A stretch of DNA of 64,000 bases from Blastocatellia bacterium AA13 (GTDB lineage Bacteria > Acidobacteriota > Blastocatellia > UBA7656): positions 24,790 through 88,789 of the forward strand of contig QHVH01000033.1 of NCBI GenBank assembly GCA_003222245.1, written 5' to 3'. A program made the translations under genes and the position numbers. The notes under the pieces are model-generated. The model ran no database searches. It saw only the letters and a program-made list of their open reading frames with translations, and was not told where the DNA came from. Positions 56,979 through 64,000 of the stretch are shown in pieces; the first letter of the stretch is position 1, and the number at the start of each line of letters is the position of its first letter.

Positions 56979-58859
56979 ATGGCTGATTCACCACACGAAG
57001 AAGAGGTGCTTGGCAAGGCGTATGACAGACGATTGATGCGGCGTCTCTTGCGCTACCTCAAACCTTATAAAGTCTATGCGCTGACGGCGCTCGTGCTCAC
57101 CATATTGAGCGCGCCCCTCGTGCTTGCCGGCCCTCCGTTGACTAAGGCCGCAATAGATCTCTTCCTTGCGCCGAATCCCAATAACCCGCCGCGGGGATTC
57201 GCCATGTTTCTTAAGCACAGCGCGGACTACTTTGGGTTCGGAGCCACGCCGCTGGCAGGCGTGACCTTTATAGCGATCATATTCTTGCTCGCGAATCTCG
57301 CTGCCTTCGGCGTCCAGTACACACAGGCGGTGATGCTCCAGACTATGGGGCAGCAGATCATGTACGATCTCCGAAAAGAGGTCTTCGCGCATCTGCAGCG
57401 CTTGCCCGTCCAGTTTTACGATAGGAATCCGGTCGGCCGGTTGATGACTAGACTGACCACCGACGTCGACGCCTTGAACGAGATGTTCACGGCCGGAGTG
57501 ATCGCGATATTCGGCGATCTCGCGATGATTTTTTACATAGTAATCTGGATGTTTCGAGTGAACTGGCGCCTCGCACTCGTCTCGTTCGCGATATTGCCCT
57601 TGTTAGCCGCCCTAACTACGTGGTTCAGACTCGGCGCGCGCTCCGCGTTTCGAGAAGTGCGAGTTCGCATAGCTCGAATCAATGCCTTTCTCCAGGAACA
57701 CATCACGGGAATAGCCGTGGTTCAGTTATTCAATCGGGAAGAGCAGGAGTTGACCGAATTCAGGGCGATCAACCAGGCCCACCGAAAGGCCAACATCGAT
57801 ACGATCTTCTACTATGCCGTCTTTTATCCGGCGGTAGAAATAATCGGCGCCATTGGAGTCGGCTTGATCGTATGGTACGGCGGAGGCCAGGTCTTATTGG
57901 GGGCCGCGACGATAGGGACTGTTATCGCCTTCATTCAACTCGCCCGCGCGTTCTATGAGCCGATTTCCGATATCAGCGAGAAGTACAATATTCTCCAATC
58001 GGCGATGGCGTCTTCCGAGCGCATCTTCCGGCTCCTCGACGAACCCGTCACAATTCAGTCGCCGGAGAAGCCGGTGAAGATCGGCCGCGCTCGCGGAGCC
58101 ATTGAGTTTCGCAACGTGTGGTTCGCCTACAAAGACGAAGATTGGGTGCTGCGAGATGTATCGTTCTCCGTCAAGCCGGGCGAGCGAGTCGCTTTCGTGG
58201 GCCATACGGGGGCAGGGAAGACTACAATTACAAGTCTTCTGTTGCGCTTCTACGACATTCAGCGCGGAGAAATCCTGCTGGACGGAATAAACGTCCGCGA
58301 TATCGATTTGCAGGAGCTGCGATCCAATTTCAGCATCGTCCTGCAGGACGTATTCCTTTTCTCGGGCGACATCGCCGCCAACATACGATTGGGAAACTCG
58401 GAGATTAGCGACGAACGCCTTATGGCGGCGTCGAGCGAGGTACACGCGCACGGGTTCATTAAGAGGCTGCCCTCCGACTATCGAACCGAGGTTCTTGAGC
58501 GAGGAGCGGGGCTCTCGGTTGGTCAGAAGCAGTTGATCAGTTTTGCAAGAGCGCTTGCCTTTGATCCTCGGGTACTCATTCTTGATGAGGCGACGAGCTC
58601 GATCGATACCGAAACCGAGTTGTTGATTCGCGATGCCGTGGAGCGGCTAATGAAGGGGCGAACATCGCTTGTGATCGCGCATCGATTGTCCACGATTCAG
58701 TCGGTGGACAAGATCATGGTTATGCACAAGGGCGAGATCAGAGAATCGGGCACTCATCAGGAGCTTCTGGCGGAGCGAGGCCTGTACTGGCGGCTCTATC
58801 AATTGCAATTCTATACGGACTTCAAGCGTTCCTTAGCCGAAAGCGTCGCGGATGATTAA
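56979..58859 (+). CDS. ABC exporter half-transporter, catalytic-site subunit (TM288-like)
   Basis: 626 residues. The type IV transmembrane domain ([40 protein letters not shown]) has a short extra N-terminal part. The nucleotide-binding domain has [19 protein letters not shown] (Walker A), [18 protein letters not shown] (signature, Val in place of the first Gly of GGQ) and [15 protein letters not shown] (Walker B with the catalytic Glu537). The H-loop is IAHRLS. Its complete catalytic Glu complements the Asp of the upstream subunit; together they should form one inward-open heterodimer with one weak and one active ATP site. It ends 4 bp before a convergent gene. Confidence 0.95.
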   Translation: MADSPHEEEVLGKAYDRRLMRRLLRYLKPYKVYALTALVLTILSAPLVLAGPPLTKAAIDLFLAPNPNNPPRGFAMFLKHSADYFGFGATPLAGVTFIAIIFLLANLAAFGVQYTQAVMLQTMGQQIMYDLRKEVFAHLQRLPVQFYDRNPVGRLMTRLTTDVDALNEMFTAGVIAIFGDLAMIFYIVIWMFRVNWRLALVSFAILPLLAALTTWFRLGARSAFREVRVRIARINAFLQEHITGIAVVQLFNREEQELTEFRAINQAHRKANIDTIFYYAVFYPAVEIIGAIGVGLIVWYGGGQVLLGAATIGTVIAFIQLARAFYEPISDISEKYNILQSAMASSERIFRLLDEPVTIQSPEKPVKIGRARGAIEFRNVWFAYKDEDWVLRDVSFSVKPGERVAFVGHTGAGKTTITSLLLRFYDIQRGEILLDGINVRDIDLQELRSNFSIVLQDVFLFSGDIAANIRLGNSEISDERLMAASSEVHAHGFIKRLPSDYRTEVLERGAGLSVGQKQLISFARALAFDPRVLILDEATSSIDTETELLIRDAVERLMKGRTSLVIAHRLSTIQSVDKIMVMHKGEIRESGTHQELLAERGLYWRLYQLQFYTDFKRSLAESVADD

Positions 58860-58863
58860 ATCT

Positions 58864-60465
58864 TTAGAGACCGCGGCCGCGAGCATCCTTCAGGACTTCG
58901 CGCGCGGCGTTGTAGCCGGGTGATCCCATCACTCCGCCCCCAGGATGCGCTCCGGAACCACAAAGATAGTAGCCTCGAATCGGTGTGCGGTATTGAGCCC
59001 AACCGGCGATGGGCCTCATGAAAAAGAGCTGATCGACTGTCATATCGCCGTGGAAAATATTGCCTCCCGTCAGCGAGTACTCGCGCTCCATATCGAGAGG
59101 AGAGATCACCTGACGGTGGATGATTCCGCTGCTGAACCCCGGCGCATATTCATCGATGGCCGAGATGCAGCGATCGGCGAATCTATCTTTTTCAGTGTCC
59201 CAGTGTCCGTCGCGCAGCTTGTAAGGAGCATACTGGGCGAACACGCACATTATGTGTTTACCCGGAGGCGCGATCGAATCGTCGTATGCGGTTGGAATAG
59301 TGAGTTCAAGCAACGGATTCTCCGAAGGCCTTCCTGCGGCCGCCTCTTCCCAACCGCGATCTACATAATCCATCGACGGACAGATGTGAATCGTCGTCCT
59401 GTGTTGCGGGCCCAGCTCCGAACCGGGATACGCGCTGAAGCTGGGAAGGCGGTCGAGAGCGAGATTGATCTTGAACGAACACCCTTGAATCTTGATCTTC
59501 TCGATGTCCGCTCGAAAGTCGCCGTCGAGATCGCCCGCATCCAGCAGCTTCAAGAAGCTGATCTTGGGATCGACATTGGAGATCACAAGTCTCGCGTGTA
59601 GCTCTTCTCCTCCCGCGAGCACAACCCCATAAGCCTTTCTGTTCTTCACGAGAACTTTCGCGACTTCCACGCCGGTTCTGATCTTCGCTCCCGACGCCTT
59701 TGCGGAATCGGCGATGGCGGTGCTCACCGCGCCCATTCCTCCTCGGACGAATCCCCAAAGGCCCCGGACGCCGGTCGCGCCGCCCATCACGTGGTGGAGC
59801 ATTATGTAAGCGGTTCCGGGAGTCGAAGGGCCTCCGTTTGTTCCGATCACGCCGTCAGTGGCAAGAGTCGCCTTGACCTGATCGGACTCGAATCGTTCAT
59901 CTAGGTAATCGCGAACGCTCTGGGTCATTATCTTGACGAGGTGCACGATCTCCGGATCGCGGAACCTCATGGCTTCGAGACCCAGCCGTCCAAGTCCGAT
60001 CAGATCCTGAAACCTGCGGCGAACGATGTTCGGCGGAGTCGTCATCAACAGCTTCTCGACCCACTCCGCCAGCCTGACAAGGTCGTGTTCGAATCTCGGA
60101 TAGCGTTCCGCGTCCAGGGGCGAATACTTCGCCAGCTCCGATTGAGTCTTCTTGATATCCTGCCAGAAGAAGAGATGTCTCCCATCGGGAAACGCGGTAA
60201 AAAAAGCAGGATCTTTCGGGTAGAGATGAAAGCCGTAGCGGGCCAGCTCAAGCTCCTGGATTATTCGAGGCTGCAGCAGGCTGCAGAGGTATGAAAGCGT
60301 CGAAACCTTGTATCCCGGCCAGGGCTCTTCGGTTACGCACGCGCCTCCGACGACGTGTCTCTTTTCCAGAACCGTTACGTTGAGTCCGGCCCGCGCCAGA
60401 TACGCCGCGGTGACGAGGCCATTATGGCCGGCGCCAATTATGACAACGTCAAGAGCATCGCTCAT
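58864..60465 (-). CDS. FAD-dependent CrtI/PYROXD2-like oxidoreductase
   Basis: 533 residues. The N-terminal VVIIGAGHNGLVTAAYLARA followed by GLNVTVLEKR is the dinucleotide-binding GxGxxG motif, and GGACVTEEPWPGYKVSTLSY is the phytoene-desaturase family pattern. VMGGATGVRGLWGFVRGGMG, LVISNVDPKISFLKLL and the C-terminal GYYLCGSGAHPGGGVMGSPG close the FAD domain. It resembles the human PYROXD2/bacterial phytoene-dehydrogenase-like group rather than true carotenoid desaturases. No carotenoid genes are near, so the substrate is unknown. The next gene on this strand, an aminotransferase, lies 51 bp upstream and may share its transcript. Confidence 0.9.
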   Translation of the reverse strand: MSDALDVVIIGAGHNGLVTAAYLARAGLNVTVLEKRHVVGGACVTEEPWPGYKVSTLSYLCSLLQPRIIQELELARYGFHLYPKDPAFFTAFPDGRHLFFWQDIKKTQSELAKYSPLDAERYPRFEHDLVRLAEWVEKLLMTTPPNIVRRRFQDLIGLGRLGLEAMRFRDPEIVHLVKIMTQSVRDYLDERFESDQVKATLATDGVIGTNGGPSTPGTAYIMLHHVMGGATGVRGLWGFVRGGMGAVSTAIADSAKASGAKIRTGVEVAKVLVKNRKAYGVVLAGGEELHARLVISNVDPKISFLKLLDAGDLDGDFRADIEKIKIQGCSFKINLALDRLPSFSAYPGSELGPQHRTTIHICPSMDYVDRGWEEAAAGRPSENPLLELTIPTAYDDSIAPPGKHIMCVFAQYAPYKLRDGHWDTEKDRFADRCISAIDEYAPGFSSGIIHRQVISPLDMEREYSLTGGNIFHGDMTVDQLFFMRPIAGWAQYRTPIRGYYLCGSGAHPGGGVMGSPGYNAAREVLKDARGRGL

Positions 60466-60516
60466 AAGCGGTGGTATCGCTTGCGGAGGTAAACGGCTGA
60501 GCTCGGTCAGCGAGGT

Positions 60517-61674
60517 TTAACGAAGGGCTGAAGCGATTCGCTCCGCGGCAGCTTCCAGCATCTCGTCTTCTCTCGCGAAGCAAAATCGCATATAGAGATC
60601 TTCTTCGGGATCATCGATGAAAGCTGCTCCTGGAACCCCGGCGGCCCCGGCTTCTTTCATCAGGAATTCGTTTGCTTCGGCGGCGTCTCTGAAGAGCTCG
60701 GGTATTCGAGCCCATAGATAGAACGATGATCGCGAAGGATAGACGCGGAATCCCGACTGCTCGAGGGCGTCCTTCAGAACGGCTCGCTTTTTCGCGAAAG
60801 CGATTCGGAGCTTGTCGTAATAGTTCGGATATTGGAGCAGCACCCGCGCCAGCGCCTGCTGCAACGGCGTCGGCGTGCATACGTACAACACGTTCCCTAT
60901 TGCCGAGAGCTTGCCGGTCAACGATCCAGGACCATATGCATAACCCAGCCGCCAGCCGGAAACGGCCCACGATTTTGAGAATGAATTGATAGTGATCGTG
61001 CGTTCAAAAGCGCCCGGCAGGCTCGCGAACGAAATGTGATCGGAGGCGTCAAGCGTGAAGTGCTCATAGACCTCATCGGAAAGGACCATCAGATCGAATT
61101 CCTGGGCGCAGCTCAGTATCGACTGCTGCTCCTCCCGCGTGAACACGCGGCCGGTGGGATTGGCCGGCGAGCTGACGATGATGGCTTTTAGTGGATACTC
61201 GCGCTGATCCTTGCCGGCTCGACACAGTCTTCTCAACTCTTCGACATCGAGGCTGAGATTGTCGCCCTTCAGTTTGCAAATCATCGTGCGAGAGCCCGAG
61301 GTTTCAAGAGTCCGTTTGTGGTAAGGGTAATAAGGCTCGAATACAAGAGCCGAGGCGTTTTTCAAGTAGGTATGCGCTACGGAGACCAGCCCTCCGGTAG
61401 CTCCGGGCGTAATGATCAGCTCGAGAGGGCGCGCCTCTGGATCAAGTTGAACTCCATTCAGGGTTCGGACTTTTTCGGCTACGGCCTTTCGTAATTCGTC
61501 GACGCCTTCGAAGAAGCTGTATTGATTGAGCCCTTCGGCAACCACGTCATTGAGGGCCCGCGCTAGGTCGGGGTGGAGCGCCATTTCATTTTGACCCTGC
61601 ACCAGATTCCCGCTTGGGGGAATAAGGCGAGCGATCATTCTAATGTCGGGTTGGATGCGTTGCGGTTTAGACAA
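60517..61674 (-). CDS. Class I/II PLP-dependent aminotransferase
   Basis: 385 residues from a TTG at 61,674, chosen because AGGAGG lies 6 nt upstream; a TTG 13 codons earlier would put this site inside the gene. It is fold-type I: LVQGQNEMALHPDL in the N-terminal arm, ITPGATGGLVSVAHTYL, SPANPTGRVFTREEQ (the NPTG loop), VLSDEVYEHFTLD and NSFSKSWAVSGWRLGYAYGP with the Schiff-base Lys. The pattern is like kynurenine/aspartate-type aminotransferases (GT, Aro or KAT clade). The amino-acid specificity cannot be told. It is a different clade from the aminotransferase at 13,357. Confidence 0.93.
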   Translation of the reverse strand: MSKPQRIQPDIRMIARLIPPSGNLVQGQNEMALHPDLARALNDVVAEGLNQYSFFEGVDELRKAVAEKVRTLNGVQLDPEARPLELIITPGATGGLVSVAHTYLKNASALVFEPYYPYHKRTLETSGSRTMICKLKGDNLSLDVEELRRLCRAGKDQREYPLKAIIVSSPANPTGRVFTREEQQSILSCAQEFDLMVLSDEVYEHFTLDASDHISFASLPGAFERTITINSFSKSWAVSGWRLGYAYGPGSLTGKLSAIGNVLYVCTPTPLQQALARVLLQYPNYYDKLRIAFAKKRAVLKDALEQSGFRVYPSRSSFYLWARIPELFRDAAEANEFLMKEAGAAGVPGAAFIDDPEEDLYMRFCFAREDEMLEAAAERIASALR

Positions 61675-61804
61675 GCTCGGCCTCCTGTTCGCCCACCAGT
61701 TATGTACTCTCAAAAAACCAAACGGAAAATCTTAGGTAGCGGGACGGGCATTGTCAAGGAATCGATTTTTGTTACGTGGGTTGGCTGCGTTTATAACAAA
61801 GAGA

Positions 61805-61825
61805 GGCTCCCTACAAATGGGAGCC
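61805..61825. terminator. Hairpin GGCTCCC/GGGAGCC, possible terminator
   Basis: A perfect 7-bp stem (61,805-61,811 and 61,819-61,825) with a 7-nt loop. On the minus strand it is followed by TCTCTTTGTT, a weak T-rich stretch; on the plus strand by CCATAAAA. It sits upstream of the aminotransferase start, so it is more likely a boundary of the accessory region than that gene's terminator. Confidence 0.35.
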
Positions 61826-61855
61826 CCATAAAATCATTCGTCCTTGAAGTATGAA

Positions 61856-61918
61856 CGATTACTCTTGCAGGCTGGACGATGACCTCTGCACTGTGGACGA
61901 TTACTATTGCAGCGTGCA
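61856..61918 (+). repeat. Three 21-bp imperfect tandem repeats
   Basis: Units at 61,856-61,876, 61,877-61,897 and 61,898-61,918 each start CGAT and contain a CTCTTGCAG- or CTATTGCAG-like core. They lie inside a 65-codon frame that I do not accept as a gene. The 61,675-62,030 gap holds nothing else recognisable. Confidence 0.75.
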
Positions 61919-62031
61919 TATTGCCTTACGGTTCGCCATTCAGGCGCAGCACGACCCTTCTACCTTCACTCCGATTAATCGCCGCTTGTGCCTGCTTTTA
62001 TTCTTATACGCGGAGCTTGCAATGATTCGGG

Positions 62032-62229
62032 TTGGCGCCTATACCTAGAAAGGTGGTCGAGCTAGGCGAGGAACTAAACGTAGGAGTACACATATTAGAG
62101 CTGAATGGATTGAGCAAAATGATTAAGCAATGCAAAGACACTCAACAATTAATTTTATTGCTTAGCCGCCGTTGGGAAGCATCACGCAAGCATAAAGCAA
62201 TTAGATTCTTGGATGAATGGCTCGCGTAA
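62032..62229 (+). CDS. Possible 5'-truncated cassette gene, unknown function
   Basis: A 65-codon frame that starts with a TTG lacking a ribosome site and ends 56 bp before an attC site. The C-terminal part (LELNGLSKMIKQCKDTQQLI, LLLSRRWEASRKHKAIRFLD) looks like genuine protein and is AT-rich compared with flanking genes. An attC site directly downstream is the normal position for a cassette gene, so I suspect the 5' part was lost. No family is recognised. Confidence 0.4.
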   Translation: MAPIPRKVVELGEELNVGVHILELNGLSKMIKQCKDTQQLILLLSRRWEASRKHKAIRFLDEWLA

Positions 62230-62285
62230 TATTATTTTGAACCAAATCTCTTGCTTTAGAGAATGATGTATGACTGCAGGATGCC

Positions 62286-62378
62286 GGCTAACAATGGCAT
62301 GCAGCGGAGGCCGCGAAGCGAAATTCGCATGGTTTCTTTCAGTGCTCCGCGCGGCCCCGCTCAACTCGGACGTTAGAC
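62286..62378 (+). other. Integron attC recombination site 1
   Basis: The outer core sites are GGCTAAC (62,286-62,292) and GTTAGAC (62,372-62,378), inverted repeats of each other with one mismatch. The inner arms ATGCAGCGGAGGCCGCG and CGCGGCCCCGCTCAAC pair with an extrahelical base, as in attC hairpins. 93 bp in total. The TAACAA...GCAGCGGA and CCGCT.AAC...CGTTAG elements are hallmarks of chromosomal-integron attC sites. Confidence 0.8.
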
Positions 62379-62470
62379 GCTTGCAATCGAAATGAGCCGG
62401 CTGTGATTGCAATCAGAATAACTGGTCAGGCATTGACTGAGATTCTCCTATCCCATAGAGTCTCAACGTT

Positions 62471-62707
62471 ATGCCGACTGTACTACGGAATGGGCCTTAT
62501 AGATTCTTTTTCTACGCTGGTGATCGTGACGAGCCACCCCACGTTCATGTTGAAAGAGATAAAGACATAGCTAAGTTCTGGCTGGATCCTGTAAGGCTGC
62601 AAAATAGTGGAGGGTTCAGTAGGACAGAGCTTAATCGCATACAGAAACTGGTTGAAGAGAACAAGCCGGATTTGTTAAGGAGTTGGAATGAGTACTTTAA
62701 CGGCTGA
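62471..62707 (+). CDS. DUF4160 family protein
   Basis: 78 residues, a complete DUF4160 domain: MPTVLRNGPYRFFFYAGDRD, EPPHVHVERDKDIAKFWLDP, GGFSRTELNRIQKLV and LLRSWNEYFNG. The HVHV motif is its signature. It overlaps the DUF2442 gene by 20 bp, the standard partner arrangement, and the pair is often listed as a candidate toxin-antitoxin-like module, without a proven activity that I know of. The pair lies between two attC sites, so it is one gene cassette. Confidence 0.93.
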   Translation: MPTVLRNGPYRFFFYAGDRDEPPHVHVERDKDIAKFWLDPVRLQNSGGFSRTELNRIQKLVEENKPDLLRSWNEYFNG

Positions 62708-62981
62708 AGCCAAAGCACAAGATATAACGATAACCGAGGATACACTGGCAGTTGACCTGACCGATGGGCGCACTATTTCGGTGCCGCTTGTGTGGTATCC
62801 GCGCCTAATGCACGGCACGGAGAAGGAAAGAAATAACTGGCGCTTTATAGGAGATAATGAAGGGATACATTGGCCAGATCTGGATGAGGATATAAGTATC
62901 GAGAACCTGCTCATGGGGAAACCATCGGGGGAGAGTCAGAGTTCATTCAAACGCTGGCTGGAAGGTCGGGCAACTGCCTAA
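62688..62981 (+). CDS. DUF2442 family protein
   Basis: 97 residues with AAGGAG upstream, inside the end of the DUF4160 gene. DITITEDTLAVDLTDGRTIS, VPLVWYPRLMHGTEKERNNW and GIHWPDLDEDISIENLL are the complete DUF2442 motifs, with the IHWPDLDEDIS end highly conserved. It is co-translated with DUF4160. It ends 36 bp before attC site 2, as expected for the last gene of a cassette. Confidence 0.93.
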   Translation: MSTLTAEAKAQDITITEDTLAVDLTDGRTISVPLVWYPRLMHGTEKERNNWRFIGDNEGIHWPDLDEDISIENLLMGKPSGESQSSFKRWLEGRATA

Positions 62982-63017
62982 GTCCAATATTATGCTGTGC
63001 TCTGTCGCAAGAGCCGC

Positions 63018-63109
63018 GTCTAACAACCCGTTGCAGCGGAGGCCGTGCAGCGCAGTTCGCATCGTCCTCCGAATGCCGCTCACGGCCCCGCTGAACGAGA
63101 GCGTTATGC
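63018..63109 (+). other. Integron attC recombination site 2
   Basis: Outer cores GTCTAAC (63,018-63,024) and GTTATGC (63,103-63,109); inner arms GTTGCAGCGGAGGCCGTG and CACGGCCCCGCTGAAC. 92 bp, the same size as site 1 and clearly related to it along the arms and part of the loop (TTCGCAT occurs in both). The cassette between the two right-hand cores is 731 bp. Confidence 0.85.
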
Positions 63110-63129
63110 GCCTATCGGATATTTAGGAT

Positions 63130-63582
63130 ATGAGTATTCGCGCAAGAATTGATGATGCTCTCTTCCTTTGGGATAATGCGCGTCTCGAAGGTGCTTTTCT
63201 AAGCGCTCTCGCCGCAGTTGCAGGATCTTCGCGGCGTCAGTTTCCTGATCGGAAAGCTGTGAACGATCGCGACGCGTTCGAGCGATTCCTTACCGGCGCT
63301 CATTCCGTCAGAATCAGCGTTGAATATCAAGGCGAATGTCATCCAGTCGAGCACATCTTTTACAAATGGCTCCGCTGCGAACTCGTCCATCGAGGTGCCA
63401 TCCCTGTCGACATCCAGTTCATGACGGACGACGACCCGGGTACGATGTCCGTTCGTGCGGGCGGCGCGCCTGAATACGTGTTGAAGATTTCTCATGGCTG
63501 GTTTCATCACTTGATTAACGCCGTGGTCAACGCACCAATAAACGCCAACGAGTTTCGCGATTTCACTCGGGGCGGCGCATAA
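63130..63582 (+). CDS. Integron-cassette protein of unknown function
   Basis: 150 residues. It starts 21 bp after attC site 2 and its TAA lies inside the next candidate attC core (GCATAAC at 63,577-63,583), which is typical of cassette genes. No domain is recognised. It is soluble with no signal peptide or membrane segment. Notable stretches are VEYQGECHPVEHIFYKWLRC and YVLKISHGWFHHLINAVVNA, rich in His and aromatic residues. Confidence 0.75.
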   Translation: MSIRARIDDALFLWDNARLEGAFLSALAAVAGSSRRQFPDRKAVNDRDAFERFLTGAHSVRISVEYQGECHPVEHIFYKWLRCELVHRGAIPVDIQFMTDDDPGTMSVRAGGAPEYVLKISHGWFHHLINAVVNAPINANEFRDFTRGGA

Positions 63583-63685
63583 CTCCCGGTTGGACGCGGA
63601 GCGCGGGCAGCAGTCCTCTCATGATGCGGTCCTGTTCTTCCAGTGTTTCGCATCCCGCCCGCGCCCGGTCAACCGAACGTTCGAC
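63577..63685 (+). other. Degenerate candidate attC site 3
   Basis: GCATAAC at 63,577-63,583 and GTTCGAC at 63,679-63,685 are poor outer cores, but the inner arms CCGGTTGGACGCGGAGCGCG and GCCCGCGCCCGGTCAACC pair well. 109 bp. Position fits: the upstream stop codon is in the left core and a new gene starts 51 bp after the right one. The second core departs from the GTTRRRY consensus. Confidence 0.35.
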
Positions 63686-63735
63686 CGCTTCCATCAAGAG
63701 TAGCGCACGCGGGCACGCAGAATCGGAGAAGATTG

Positions 63736-64000
63736 GTGTCGAAGGTACAGACTCAAGCGGACGAGATGATGCAGCGTCATGGTTTCCTCGGCGTTCCTCG
63801 CGAGACATTCGAGGCAGGTGGTCGGGCTCAGCTCGTCCGCCTTCTTAGCCACGGCCTGACCCCCGAGTCGAAGGTTCTCGACATTGGGTGTGGGTGTCTC
63901 CGCGTCGCGTATTGGCTCATTCGTTTCCTTGACTCCGACTGCTACTGCGGAATCGAACCAGCTCGCCAGCGGGTTGATTACGGAAAGCAATACTTATTCA
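63736..64000 (+). CDS. Class I SAM-dependent methyltransferase, N-terminal part (3' end outside window)
   Basis: A GTG at 63,736 with GGAG 7 nt upstream opens a frame that stays open to the window end (88 codons). SKVLDIGCGCLRVAYWLIRF is the SAM-binding motif I (DIGCGxxR, the glycine-rich loop), followed by DSDCYCGIEPARQRVDYGKQ, with the acidic motif II residue in GIEP. The pattern resembles methyltransferases found in surface-polysaccharide or mobile cassettes. It is probably the next gene of the cassette array. The acceptor is unknown. Confidence 0.7.
   Translation, partial: MSKVQTQADEMMQRHGFLGVPRETFEAGGRAQLVRLLSHGLTPESKVLDIGCGCLRVAYWLIRFLDSDCYCGIEPARQRVDYGKQYLF

Noticed and set aside
61851..62048. 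65-codon frame with DDYYC-like repeats
   Set aside because: Its apparent periodicity comes from the 21-bp tandem repeats and there is no ribosome site.
63694..63990. Minus-strand frames opposite the last gene
   Set aside because: The plus strand carries a clear SAM-binding motif with a good ribosome site; the minus frames are its shadows.

Overview
The window looks like a moderately GC-rich, Gram-negative-type bacterial chromosome. It carries an outer-membrane barrel protein, several Sec-exported hydrolases, a Pkn-type kinase fused to a FlgO-like domain and TPRs, and very large PAS-rich signalling proteins. This mix is typical of Acidobacteriota (Blastocatellia-like). That placement is an inference from gene content; there is no rRNA in the window to test it.

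Positions 1-13,000 are the adaptation end of a CRISPR-Cas locus: the 3' end of cas1, an unrelated CRISPR-like pair of 37-bp repeats, cas2, a leader, and a very large array of 167 repeats and 166 spacers (861-12,953). All repeat variants lie at the far end, so the cas2 side is the leader side. The effector cas genes would lie to the left, outside the window.

Positions 13,000-31,400 are mostly metabolic and exported proteins: an alanine-type aminotransferase, a secreted GGCT-like protein, a broken cupredoxin gene, a porin / periplasmic-binding-protein / chemoreceptor cluster, a class C beta-lactamase-like hydrolase, a D-aminoacylase-like amidohydrolase, a DUF1080 protein and a CocE-type hydrolase. 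A very small bacterial-microcompartment locus follows (N-terminally short class II aldolase with a C-terminal encapsulation-type helix, BMC-H, BMC-P), then nadE.

Positions 31,400-34,200 are a small, AT-richer accessory island with a truncated DUF433 protein, a decayed vapC next to vapB, two small membrane proteins, a STAS-like DUF4325 protein and a truncated acetyltransferase. Housekeeping genes follow: nth-pepP, a Klenow-only DNA polymerase I, then yceD-rpmF-plsX-fabD-acpP-fabF (lipid synthesis) and etfBA.

Positions 45,000-61,700 hold an aldehyde dehydrogenase, a 1468-residue hybrid PAS histidine kinase facing a Ser/Thr kinase-TPR protein, an alkyltransferase-like protein, a hotdog thioesterase, a heterodimeric ABC exporter, a CrtI-like oxidoreductase and a second aminotransferase. 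From about 62,000 to the right edge there are two good attC sites and one degenerate candidate, separating short cassette genes (DUF4160/DUF2442 pair, an unknown 150-residue protein, a methyltransferase that runs off the end). This is part of an integron cassette array with no integrase in view.
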